Shown here: positions 11,601 to 19,300 of the stretch, one piece after another | Position numbering within the stretch: the first letter of the stretch is position 1 | How the letters are laid out: each line of letters starts with the position of its first letter | Origin: Cymbomonas tetramitiformis | Taxonomy: Eukaryota > Chlorophyta > Pyramimonadophyceae > Pyramimonadales > Pyramimonadaceae | Length of the DNA stretch: 29,687 nucleotides | Assembly (NCBI GenBank): GCA_001247695.2 | Contig: LGRX02031257.1 | Span: forward strand, 1 to 29,687 | Direction: 5' to 3' | Notes under the pieces: generated by a model | The model's input: only the letters and a program-made list of their open reading frames with translations | Database searches by the model: none | What the model was told of the DNA's origin: nothing | Translations under genes and position numbers: made by a program

Positions 11601-12651
11601 ACTTCCTGTGTGAGCCATGCTCTCTCGGCTTCGATCAAGGACTCCCTGGGCTCTACGGAGGTACGCAAGTACTGCGCAGGCACAATCAATCTAGTGCTGA
11701 ACGGAGTGGTACAGGACATAGCTGTTCTACACGCGTAACATATTGCTGTTCTGCACCGGGAACACGCGCAAGATATAGCTCTTCCACACACGCAGCATAT
11801 AGCTGTTCCACACGGAGAACACACGCAGGATATAGCTATTTTCCACGGAGAACACGTGCAAGATATAGCTGCTTTATAGGGGGAGCAAGTTTTCGCCTAT
11901 GGCTGCTTCGAATGCAACGCATGCCGCTAAGGTGGTAACCGAAGCGGTGGTGCTTCTTCCTCATGTCCCGAAACCGTACGGGCTCTATGCACATTCACAT
12001 ACATTCATATTTGGTAGAAGAGGTGATACAGCCCCGGTCAAATTTCATTACCCTGAGCTAAATACTATACAGATTCAAATGAATATCGCCAACAGAGTCC
12101 TTTCAAAAGACGCTATGGGCGTGAGAACAACAATGTTCAACACTGCTGACGAGAAGGTGCTCACCTCCTCCAGAGAACCAACCATGTCCACTGATAGCGC
12201 GTCCGCCTGCTTGGCGCCGTAGTCTAGCATGACCTGTCGCACTTTCGGGAGCTAAGAAACTCGTTAAGCTGCCAGGTGACGGCAATGGAACCAGGCACTT
12301 GCATCGACATTGATGCTCGACGGGCGCCTCCCTTCGTCGGGAAAACTAGTTCTAGAAACCAGCCTCAAAAAGGCATACCTTCCGAAATTTTAAGTGCTCC
12401 TGGTGTTTTTCTTCGGCGTCTAGGCGAAACACCCATTCAGGAGCCGCTGTACAAACTGTTACGGAGTGTCCGAGTATGAGCAAGTTACGGCACACCTGCG
12501 AAATCGTACATACACCTTATCGTCAGCCTGTGTCGCAGTCTCGGATAGCAACTGAATAGATCCTGGGATGACGAACCTCTGCAACCCGAGTAGCATGGCC
12601 GAGACCATGACCGGTAACGTAGTAAGCAACTCGGATCTTAGAACTCGTCAT
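1177..12651 (-). CDS. ARA1-like: L-arabinokinase-type glycosyltransferase-like protein, 18 exons
   Basis: Exons in transcript order: 12651-12577, 12495-12379, 12233-12165, 11671-11591, 11259-11215, 10974-10940, 10728-10653, 9606-9561, 8736-8702, 8203-8159, 7603-7541, 7214-7104, 6809-6764, 6167-6058, 5605-5560, 4769-4690, 3876-3817, 1356-1177. They sum to 1,320 nt (439 aa plus stop) with compatible phases. All introns are GT-AG except intron 13 (GC-AG). The product aligns almost without gaps to what I recall of the N-terminal half of plant L-arabinokinase, a GT-B glycosyltransferase-like region of about 400 aa that precedes a GHMP sugar kinase. In plants the full enzyme phosphorylates free L-arabinose in the cytosol for UDP-arabinose salvage. 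The GHMP domain is not visible here: it may lie beyond the left edge, or this may be a GT-only relative. The start is the ATG just before the conserved VAYYVTGHGLGHATR. The last exon is the least certain. Exon reading is from sequence; family assignment is from memory of the family. Confidence 0.9.
1357..3816. other. Intron 17 of the ARA1-like gene (2.46 kb), repeat-filled
   Basis: This is the longest intron of the gene, donor GTATGT at 3815-3816 and acceptor CAG just before 1356. It holds two families of diverged direct repeats. One (with the core ccatcatcccagtggatgtg) occurs near 2143-2226, 2255-2334 and 2596-2680. The other (with gtcgatgaatg or a related motif) occurs near 1672-1812, 2366-2530 and 2715-2850. 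The donor-proximal part (3332-3816) is a dispersed repeat shared with 26.2-26.5 kb. No coding exon was recognised inside. Confidence 0.7.
3332..3826 (+). repeat. Dispersed repeat, copy A, with internal ~140-bp duplication
   Basis: It shares long similar blocks, in the same orientation, with 26181-26526: a gagaccaggct-like start, a cccagtgaggct block, gggggtcccattct, gagctccgga, then tgtgtgctgaatcctttgat and ccccggcg, a CA-rich stretch, and the end acatacctg. Copy A also has an internal tandem duplication: gtgggcttggtggtggag recurs at about 3367 and 3507. Read on the minus strand, the shared homology starts at the CAG|GTATGT donor of ARA1-like exon 17. Confidence 0.75.
4147..4455. repeat. 62-bp tandem repeat, 5 units, in intron 16
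   Basis: Units begin at 4147, 4209, 4271, 4333 and 4394 (period 62, one unit 61). Each contains gcaaacgccattggtc or a one-base variant and gatcagctttgac followed by atctccgg or a close variant. The array lies inside intron 16 (3877-4689) of the ARA1-like gene. Units are nearly identical, implying recent expansion. Confidence 0.93.
4958..5190. repeat. 25-bp tandem repeat, 9 units, in intron 15
   Basis: gcataaatg (with small variants) recurs exactly every 25 bp at 4958, 4983, 5008, 5033, 5058, 5083, 5108, 5133 and 5158, joined by gacaatatgacacgtat variants. It lies in intron 15 (4770-5559). Minus-strand frames through it read as a Tyr/Cys/His/Ile-rich periodic peptide, an artefact of a unit length not divisible by three. 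Confidence 0.93.
6058..7603 (-). CDS. ARA1-like: ARA1-like exons 11-14: second GT-B lobe
   Basis: Exon 11 (7541-7603) reads VRAALGIPQDTPVVLYQFGGQ (one residue per codon, 21 codons), matching the plant VRKELGI...NFGGQ. Exon 12 (7104-7214, 37 codons) holds SLPEGWICLVAS and LPPNFIRAP. Exon 13 (6764-6809) reads DAYTPDLVAASNCVL. Exon 14 (6058-6167) reads KIGYGTTSESLAHHVPLV and then RRNFFNEEPFLRKLLE. These are the best-conserved blocks of the family (plant DAYTPDLIAASDCMLGKIGYGTVSEALA and VRRDYFNEEPFLR). Exon 13 ends TTAG|GCAAGC, so intron 13 is a GC-AG intron; using it restores the invariant LGKIGYG. In UDP-sugar GT-B enzymes this lobe usually binds the nucleotide sugar, but no activity of this domain can be shown from sequence. 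Confidence 0.9.
6550..6760. repeat. Degenerate gcgagtgagggggcgg repeat in intron 13
   Basis: About ten imperfect short units built on gcgagtgagggggcgg are packed between 6550 and 6760. The array ends a few bases from the GC-type 5' splice site of intron 13. The G-runs could affect splicing of this non-canonical intron, which is inference only. Confidence 0.75.
8159..11259 (-). CDS. ARA1-like: ARA1-like exons 5-10: core of the GT-like domain
   Basis: Exon 5 (11215-11259) reads VVSDVVPLACAAAEA. Exon 6 (10940-10974) reads AGIPSTCVSNF and ends AG|GT in phase 2. Exon 7 (10653-10728) completes the serine and reads WDFVYAEYLTAVG then SIAWQ. Exon 8 (9561-9606) reads IAEDYSKAKILLRLP. Exon 9 (8702-8736, only 35 nt) reads YCPMPAFRDVM. 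Exon 10 (8159-8203) reads DTPLVVRKAKQTRMQ. The joined peptide tracks the plant order VVSDVVP, CVTNFSWDFIYAEY, WQIAEDYS, LIRLPGYCPMPAFRDV, DVPLVVRR at nearly equal length. Several exons are under 50 nt and are lost in ordinary ORF searches. Introns 7, 8 and 9 carry tandem arrays. The match is strong enough that the main uncertainty is exact junctions, not identity. Confidence 0.88.
8528..8661. repeat. 49-bp tandem repeat, ~2.7 units, in intron 9
   Basis: Units start at 8528, 8577 and 8626 with gaagccttcagatcaagcag and end in gccacgtggc; copies are essentially identical. The array ends about 40 bp before the donor end of exon 9 (8702). Degenerate gccacgtggc-containing repeats also run from about 8220 to 8340 in the same intron. 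Confidence 0.93.
8781..9062. repeat. ~94-bp tandem repeat, 3 units, in intron 8
   Basis: Units start with catgccccaaccaaggcag at 8781, 8874 and 8969 (spacing 93 and 95) and share tagatctaccagcattcttc. It lies in intron 8 (8737-9560), beginning about 45 bp upstream (minus-strand sense) of exon 9. Confidence 0.92.
9313..9524. repeat. 52-bp tandem repeat, 4 units, in intron 8
   Basis: Units start with ggcatgcccatggcgcgccc at 9313, 9365, 9417 and 9469, an exact 52-bp period, each ending in cagtcagcaagtcat or close to it. It is a second, unrelated array in the same intron as the ~94-bp repeat and starts about 37 bp after the donor of exon 8 in transcript sense. Confidence 0.93.
9622..9722. repeat. 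(CTCC)n-rich pyrimidine blocks in intron 7
   Basis: Two ctcc/ctccc-rich stretches, at about 9622-9655 and 9684-9720, flank a short spacer. On the minus strand they are purine-rich and lie just upstream of exon 8, so the acceptor of intron 7 lacks an obvious polypyrimidine tract on its own strand. Confidence 0.8.
9950..10535. repeat. ~50-bp purine-rich minisatellite, about 12 units, in intron 7
   Basis: Repeated units contain gatgatgtggcaggggtgcg and ctggaagagagaga with variable GA runs, so unit length varies from about 45 to 56 bp. It fills much of intron 7 (9607-10652). The minus strand stays open through long stretches (Pro/Ser/Leu-rich ORFs), which are repeat artefacts and not protein. 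Confidence 0.88.
11591..12651 (-). CDS. ARA1-like: ARA1-like exons 1-4: N-terminal Rossmann-type segment
   Basis: Exon 1 (12577-12651, 25 codons) starts MTSSKIRVAYYVTGHGLGHA; the glycine/histidine-rich loop is the family's N-terminal signature. Exon 2 (12379-12495, 39 codons) carries GHSVTVCTAAPEWVF, matching the plant GHDVHVVTGAPDFVF stretch. Exon 3 (12165-12233, 23 codons) carries VMLDYGAKQADALSVD, matching VLLDCGAVQADALTVD. Exon 4 (11591-11671, 27 codons) carries YLRTSVEPRESLIEAERAWL. Donors are GAG|GTTCGT, AAG|GTATGC, GAG|GTGAGC and GTG|GTGCGT; acceptors end CGCAG, GACAG and CGCAG. For exon 3 an upstream AG at 12252-12253 would add six codons, but the acceptor at 12234 keeps the family alignment gapless and was preferred. 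Intron 3 (11672-12164) holds a degenerate ~34-bp repeat. Confidence 0.88.
11715..11880. repeat. ~34-bp degenerate tandem repeat, ~5 units, in intron 3
   Basis: Imperfect units share agatatagctgttccacac or close variants followed by ggagaacacgcgc-like sequence. It lies in intron 3 (11672-12164), directly beside exon 4 (11591-11671). Confidence 0.8.
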
Positions 12652-13080
12652 AGTAGCACAGCAAGGTAGTTGGCCGACTGTCGGCCAGAAATCGAGTCAC
12701 ACGTGACAAGGGTAACACAGAATAATAATTGCTAAAGTTGCAAGTATACGCTGTGCGGCACTTACAAACAAATGTGTATTTGATAAGTGCTGTATGCAGA
12801 CAAGCTTCTGGTTCTGCTATCTAGCTCAAGTAAAGAGATCCCGGCGTTATATCTCTCGTCTCACGTCTTCGCCGGTGCGCTGGTGAGATTGCAGATTCAT
12901 TAGATAGAAGATACGGCGATGAGTCGGTGACACTCTGGTCTCCGTCTGACAAAAAACGCTTTTCGTTTTGTAGATTTTGATTTAAGATTAAAAAGATTTT
13001 TTAAGATGAATAGATGATCACAATAATCTATCCTTATTGGAATGAATAAATCAATAATAATCACTTTGACATGGAAATGG
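12652..13080. promoter_or_regulatory. 5' flank of the ARA1-like gene
   Basis: This stretch lies immediately upstream of the inferred start codon (12651) and should hold its promoter and 5' UTR. No TATA element could be placed with confidence. Two small sites are visible: a perfect dyad at 12671-12687 and a CACGTG at 12700-12705. The rest up to 13080 is unremarkable, becoming AT-rich after about 12950. Confidence 0.4.
12671..12687. repeat. Perfect dyad 20 bp upstream of the ARA1-like start
   Basis: tggccgac-t-gtcggcca: two 8-bp arms around a single base. It lies 20-36 bp upstream of the ATG on the minus strand, so it could be a protein-binding dyad or a 5'-UTR feature. No function can be assigned. 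Confidence 0.7.
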
Positions 13081-13335
13081 CATGGCATTAGGCATATCCA
13101 TATCGATATGGCATGGATGGCATATGGCATGTGGCAGTTGGCATATAGATATTGGCATGGCATGGCTGATGGCATGGCATGGCATGGCATGGCTGATGGC
13201 ATGGCATGGCTGATGGCATGGCATGGCATGGCACAGCATGGCATAGCCTATGGCATAGCATGGCATGGCATGGCTGATGGCATGGCATGTCATGGCATAG
13301 CATATGGCATAGCATATGGCATAGCATATGCCACT
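13080..13335. repeat. ATGGC/ATGGCTG pentamer microsatellite
   Basis: About 250 bp are built from ggcat and ggcatggctgat variants. The stretch runs into an atgccacttggtgg element that also occurs, inverted, near 22.0 kb. Confidence 0.92.
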
Positions 13336-13392
13336 TGGTGGCAAGTACACTTGGTGGTGTGTAGAGGTGGTATACCAGTATTTTATGCCACT

Positions 13393-14215
13393 TGGTGGGG
13401 AGAAGGGAGAGGGAGAAGGGGAGAAAGGAAAGGGGGAGAAAAGGGGAGAAAGGGGGAGAAAAAGGGGGAGAGAAAAAAAGAGGGGGAGAGAAAAGGGGGG
13501 AAGGGGGAGAAGAGGAGAAAGGGGAGAAAAAGGGGAGAAGGGAAGGGGGAAGGAGAAAAGGGGAGAAAGGGGGAAAAGGGGAGAAAAAGAGGGGAAAAAG
13601 GGGAGAAAGGGGAGAAAGGGGAAAGGGGGGGGAAAAGAAGGGGAGAAAAAAGGGGGAAGGGGAGAAAAAGGGGAGAAAAGGGGAGAAGGGGAGAAAACAA
13701 AGGGGGAGAAAGGGGGAAGGGGGGAAAGGGAGAAAAAGGGGAGAAAAGGGGGGAGAAAGGGGAAAAAAGGAGAAAGGGGGGAGAAAGGGGGGAGAAAAGG
13801 AGGGAAGGAAGGGGGAGAAAAAGGGGGAAGGGGAGAAAAAGGGGAGAGAAAAAGGAGAGAAAGGAGAAAAAGGGGAGAAGGGGGAAAAAGGGCGGAAGGG
13901 GCCCGAGAGAAAAAGAAAAGGGGGAGAAAGGGAGAAAGGGAGAAAGGGGGAGAAAAGGGGAGAAGGGGAGAAGGGGAGAATAAAAGGGAGAAAGGAGGCG
14001 GGGCGGGGAGGCAAGGGGGAGGGAGAAAGGGGAAAAGGGGAGATGGGGTGGGGGTGGGGGAGAGAAAGGGGGGAGAAGGGAGAAAAACGAGGGGAGAAAA
14101 AAGGGGAGGAAAAAAGGAGAAGGGGAGAAAAAACGGGAGGAAAAAAGGGGGAGGAAAAAGGGGGAGAAAAGGAAGGGGGGAGAAAGGGGAGAGAAAGAGG
14201 GGATAAGGGGGGTGG
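13393..14215. repeat. ~820-bp polypurine tract (G/A on plus strand)
   Basis: The plus strand is almost entirely G and A, mostly ggggagaaa-type words, with only scattered pyrimidines (near 13697, 13893, 13982, 14000-14010, 14045-14060 and 14090). All long frames on both strands (Gly/Lys/Arg/Glu-rich or Pro/Ser/Phe-rich) are compositional artefacts. Such mirror-rich purine tracts can form intramolecular triplexes and stall polymerases, which is general knowledge about this sequence class. Confidence 0.95.
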
Positions 14216-14264
14216 GATGGGGCGTCGATCCGTCATCCGGTATTTTCGCATCGCAATTACATAT

Positions 14265-15315
14265 GTTGTAGGTTTGCATCGACTTGACATCAAAGGCGCG
14301 ATATATCGAAAATGCCAACAATATTTGTAGCGTGACATAGTTTTAGCAGAGACAAGGCATTTCCCCAAAAATCCTTATCCTTATACTTTCGGACATATTG
14401 AAAACTGGTGCACAAATAGGTCTTTCATAGACGAACGTTTTGATTTATTATTTGTTATCATAAGCGCAATATAACGAAATGGCCAACAATATTTGTAGCG
14501 TGACATAGTTTTAGCGGAGACAAGGCATTTCCCCAAAAATCTGAAATACTTATCCTTTAGGACTGAAAACTTGTGCAAAAATAGGTCTTTCATAGACGAA
14601 GGTTTTGATATATCATTTGTTATCACAAGCGCGATATATCGAAAATGTCAACAATATTTGTAGCGTGACATAGTTTTAGCAGAGACAAGGCATTTCCCCC
14701 AAAATCCGAAATACATATCCTTTCGGATTGAAAACCGGTTGACAAAACAGGTCTTTCATAGACGAAGGTTTTGATATATCATTTGTTATCACAGGCGCGA
14801 TATATCGAAAATGCCAACAATATTTGCAACGTGACATAGTTTTAGCGAAGACAAGGCGTTTCCCCCAAAAATCCGAAATACTTATCATTTCGTATTGAAA
14901 ACTGGTGCACAAATAGGTCTTTCATAGACGAACGTTCTGATATATCGTTTGTTATTATAGGCGCGATATTTCAAAAATGTCAACAATATTTGGAACGTGA
15001 CATAGTTTTATGAGACAGGCACCCCCAAAAAAAAAAAAAATCTGACATACTTATCCTTCAGGGTTGAAAGCGGGTGCACACATAGGTCTTTGTAGACGAA
15101 CGTTCTGATATATCGTTTGTTATTATAGGCGCGATATTTAAAAAATGTCAACAATATTTGTAACGTGACATAGTTTTAGCAAAGACAAGGTATTTAAAAA
15201 AATCAGAAATACGTATCCTTTCGGTTTGAAAATTTGGTGTACTAATAGGGCTTTCACATACGAACATTTTGATAAATCATTTGTTATTATAGGCGCAATA
15301 TATCGAATATTATAT
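14265..15315. repeat. ~166-bp AT-rich satellite, 6 to 6.5 units
   Basis: The core atatttg recurs at 14321, 14489, 14654, 14820, 14986 and 15154 (spacings 168, 165, 166, 166, 168). Each unit contains gcgatatatcg or variants, then aacgtgacatagttttagc and ggtctttcatagacgaa. Units are moderately diverged and decay at the right end near 15315. The AT-rich composition contrasts sharply with the GC-rich flanks. Confidence 0.93.
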
Positions 15316-15575
15316 CGATATTTAGGGTTTATATGGTTTTCATTTGATATGATCTGATTATGATTTGTCTGATTGACAACCTTGTTCTTTAGTCTCTCGG
15401 AAATTCTCTCGAAACTAAAAATTAGACATTCATAAAGCCACGACATTACTTAGGTAGCGTGCATGTTTTGCCAAGTCATGATAACAATCGGATACCATTA
15501 GCTCACTCGTAGGTCACACCCAGGACTCAGGACCCAGGACCCAACCTAGGCTCCCAAGACCCAAGCTGGTGACGC
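15316..15575. other. Spacer with short caggaccca repeats
   Basis: The first part is AT-rich sequence without a supported feature. From about 15517 to 15600 there are imperfect short repeats of caggaccca / ccatgaccccc. These overlap the 3' end of the minus-strand cysteine-rich ORF. Confidence 0.55.
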
Positions 15576-16313
15576 CTAGGACCCATGACCCCCATGACCC
15601 CCCTGTGCGGAAACCGTGCTTGTTTGTGGAGTTGATATCAAGGATGGCTGCCAATGGCATGGACAACATGTAGTCTCCCAGAAAACATCGGTGACACTTA
15701 TTCCTAGTTCTTCTTGTAGAGCCACGGGCAAACGCCTCAACACCCGCGGATCGTGGTCGTACGCAGTGGTCCCACAGTCCCCACACTTGCGGCTGACACT
15801 AGTGATGTAGGACCGAGTTCCATCTTCACGACAAATTGGTGTGATGTGACCAGTTTTAACGTATCCCCAGTGCGTTACATTCGTGTGGAATACGCGTTGG
15901 GTTTCTGCACAACCTTTGTTGTTTTTTGAGTTCCGTCTTTTGTCTCTGCTCGTCTCAGATCCATGGCATTCGGGATTCGCACATGGCACCCCTTTCCCCT
16001 GTAGTTCGCTTCGGCGTTGGTGCGTCCATGATAACAAACATATACGGGACCCGTCCAACCCAGCCTCCCATGGATCAAGATCGCGGAGTGAGTGGTCATC
16101 ACGTGTCAACGATGTCATGGGATGCCAAAGCGAGCTGCCAACTGCCCATTGTGGCTCAAACTCGGACGTGTTAGAGGGCTTACAAAAGTACGCTTCACGA
16201 AGTTCACGGCACTTATCCAGAACAAATGCTGGCACCCTTTTGTTTGCACATTGTACATGGCGGCCGCTCCGATCTCGAATTTTCGTCGGAACAACAATCC
16301 CCCCACGTGGCGC
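15576..16313 (-). CDS. Cysteine-rich ORF, partial; possible transposon-associated family
   Basis: The non-repetitive part of a minus-strand frame (about 245 codons) reads like protein. It carries paired cysteines and histidines that suggest zinc binding: VPCANPECHGSE, KGCAETQRVFH, TPICREDGTRSY and SRKCGDCGTTAYDHDP. The final ~25 residues pass into low-complexity repeats, so the real end may be a lost splice site or truncation. Upstream the frame runs unbroken into the 28-bp minisatellite, so the true start is not visible. The pattern recalls cysteine-rich proteins of large multicopy or transposon-linked families in algae, but I could not identify the family. It may be a gene fragment. Confidence 0.45.
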   Translation of the reverse strand, partial: APRGGIVVPTKIRDRSGRHVQCANKRVPAFVLDKCRELREAYFCKPSNTSEFEPQWAVGSSLWHPMTSLTRDDHSLRDLDPWEAGLDGSRICLLSWTHQRRSELQGKGVPCANPECHGSETSRDKRRNSKNNKGCAETQRVFHTNVTHWGYVKTGHITPICREDGTRSYITSVSRKCGDCGTTAYDHDPRVLRRLPVALQEELGISVTDVFWETTCCPCHWQPSLISTPQTSTVSAQGGHGGHGS

Positions 16314-16316
16314 AGT

Positions 16317-19300
16317 GATGCACGCCTGCAGGCCCTGGCGCCGTGATGCATGCCTGCAGGCCCTTGCGCAGTGATGCACGTCAGCAGGCCTTGGCGCGGT
16401 GATGCATGCCTGCAAGCCCTGGCGCGGTGACAAATGTCTGCAGGCCTTGAGCAGTGATGCATGCCTGCCGGCCCTGGCGCAATGATGCATGTCTGCAGGC
16501 CCTGGCGCCATGATGCATGTATACAGGCCTTGGCGCCAAAATGCATGCCTGCAGGCCTTGGCGCAGTGATCCATGCCTGCAGGCCCTGAGCAGTGATGCA
16601 TGCCTGCAGGCCCTGAGCAATGATGCATGTCTGCAGACCTTGGCGCCATGATGCACGCCTGCAGGCCCTGGCGCAGTGATGCACGTCTGCAGGACTTGGC
16701 ACTCTTGGCACCATGATGCATGCCTGTGGGCCTCGGCACGGTGATGCATGCCTGCAGGCCCTGAGCAGTGATGCATGTCTGCAGGCCCTGGCGCCATGAT
16801 GCATGTCTGCAGGCCCTGGCGCAGTGATGCATGTCTTCAGGCCTTGGCGCAGTGATGCATGCCTGCAGGCCTTGGCGCAATCATGCATGTCTGCAGGCCT
16901 TGGCGCAGTAATGCATGTTTGCAGGCCCTGGCGCAGTGATGCATGTATGCAGGCCTTGGCGCAATGATGCATGCCTGCAGGCCTTGGCGCCATGATGCAT
17001 GCCTGCAGGCCTTGGCGCCATGATGCATGCCTGCAGGCCCTGGCGCCATGATGCATGCCTGCAGGCCTTGGCGCCATGATGCATGCCTGCAGACCTTGGC
17101 GCCATGATGCATGCCTGCAGACCTTGGCGCCATGATGCACGCCTGCAGACCTTGGCGCCATGATGCATGCCTGCAGGCCTTGGCGCCATGATGCATGCCT
17201 GCAGGCCTTGGTGCCATGATGCATGCCTGCAGACCTTGGCGCCATGATGCATGCCTGCAGGGCCTGGCGCCATGATGCACGCCTGCAGGCCCTGGCGCCA
17301 TGTTGCATGCCTGCAGGCCCTGGCGCCATGTTGCATGTTTGCAGGCCTTGGCGCCTTGATGCATACCTGCAAGCCCTTGGCGCCGTGATGCATGCCTGCA
17401 GACCCTGGCGCCGTGATGCATGCCTGCCGGCCCTGGCGCCATGATGCATGCCTGCAGGCCATGGTGGCATGATGCATGCCTGCAGGCCTTGGCGCCATGA
17501 TGCATGCCTGCAAGCCCTCGGCGCCATGATGCATGCCTGCAGGCTTTGGCTCCGTGATGCATGCCTGCAAGCCTTGGCGCCATGATGCATGCCTGCAGGC
17601 CCTGGTGCCATGATGCATGCCTGCAGACCTTGGCGCGGTGATGCATGCCTGCAGGCCTTGGCGCCATGATGCATGCCTGCAGGCCTTGGCGCCATGATGC
17701 ATGTTTACATCCTTGGCGCCATGATGCATACCTGCAGGCTTTGGCGCAGTGATGCATGCCTGCAGTCCCTGGCGCCATGATGCATGCCTTCAGGCCCTGG
17801 CGCCATGATGCATGCCTGCAGGCCTTGGCGCCATGATGCATGCCTGCAGGCCCTGGTGCCATGATGCATGCCTGCAGGCCCTGGCGCCATGATGCATGCC
17901 TGCCGGCCTTGGCGCCATGATGCATGCCTGCAGGTCCTGGCGCCATGATGCATGCCTGCAGGCCCTGGTGCCATGATGCATGCCTGCAGACCTTGGCGCC
18001 ATGATGCATGCCTGCAGGCCTTGGCGCCATGATGCATGCCTGCAGGCCCTGGCGCCATGATGCATGCCTGCAGGCCCTGGCGCCATGATGCATGCCTGCA
18101 GACCTTGGCGCCATGCTGCATGTTTGCAGGCCTTGGCGCCATGATGCATGCCTGCAGGCCTTGGCGCCATGATGCATGCCTGCAGGCCCTGGCGCCATGA
18201 TGCATGTATGCAGGCCTTGGCGCCATGATGCATGCCTGCAGGCCCTGGCGCCATGATGCATGCCTGCAGGCCCTGGCGCCATGATGCATGCCTGCAGGCC
18301 TTGGCGCCATGATGCATGCCTGCAGGCCTTGGCGCCATGATGCATGCCTGCAGGCCTTGGCGCCGTGATGCATGCCTGCAGGCCCTGGCGCCATGATGCA
18401 TGTCTTCAGGCCCTGGCGCCATGATGCACGCCTGCAGGCCTTGGCGTAGTGATGCACGCCTGCATGCCCTGGCGCCATGATGCATGCCTGCAGGCCCTGG
18501 TGCCATGATGCATGCCTGCAGACCTTGGCGCCATGATGCACGCCTGCAGACCCTTGGCGCCATGATGCATGTTTGCAGGCCTTGGCGCCATGATGCATGT
18601 CTGCAGGCCCTGGCGCCATGATGCATGTCTGCAGACCCTTGGCGCCATGATGCATGCCTGCAGGCACTGGCGCCATGATACATGCCTGCAGGCCCTGGCG
18701 CCATGATGCACGCCTGCAGGCCTTGGCGCCATGACGCATGCCTGCAGGCCCTGGCGCCGTGACGCATGCCTGCAGGCCCTGGCACCATGATACATGCCTG
18801 CAGGCCCTGGCGCCATGATGCATGCCTGCAAGCCCTTGGCGCCATGATGCACGCCTGCAGACCCTTGGCGCCATGATGCATGTTTGCAGGCCTTGGCGCC
18901 ATGATGCATGTCTGCAGGCCTTGGCGCCATGATGCATGCCTGCCGGCCTTGGCGCCATGATGCACGCCTGCAGGCCTTGGCGCCATGATGCACGCCTGCA
19001 GGCCCTGGCGCCATGACGCATGTTTGCAGGCCTTGGCGCCATGATGCATGTTTGCAGGCCTTGGCGCCATGATGCATGCCTGCAGGCCTTGGCGCAGTGA
19101 TGCACGCCTGCAGGCCTTGGCGCAGTGATGCACGCCTGCAGGCACTGGCGCCATGACGCATGCCTGCAGGCCCTGGCGCGGTGATGCATGCCTGCAGGCC
19201 CTGGCACCATGATGCATGCCTGCAGGCCCTGGCGCCATGATGCATGTATGCAGGCCCTGACGCCATAATGCACGCCTGCAGACCCTTGGCGCCATGATGC

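Noticed and set aside
12234..12251. Alternative, longer start of ARA1-like exon 3 (acceptor at 12252-12253)
   Set aside because: It would insert six residues exactly where exon 2 already supplies the equivalent (LKFRK), breaking an otherwise gapless alignment.
13042..14368. Lys/Glu/Gly-rich and Pro/Ser/Phe-rich ORFs of 290-430 codons on both strands
   Set aside because: A polypurine tract has almost no stop codons on either strand; these are low-complexity artefacts.
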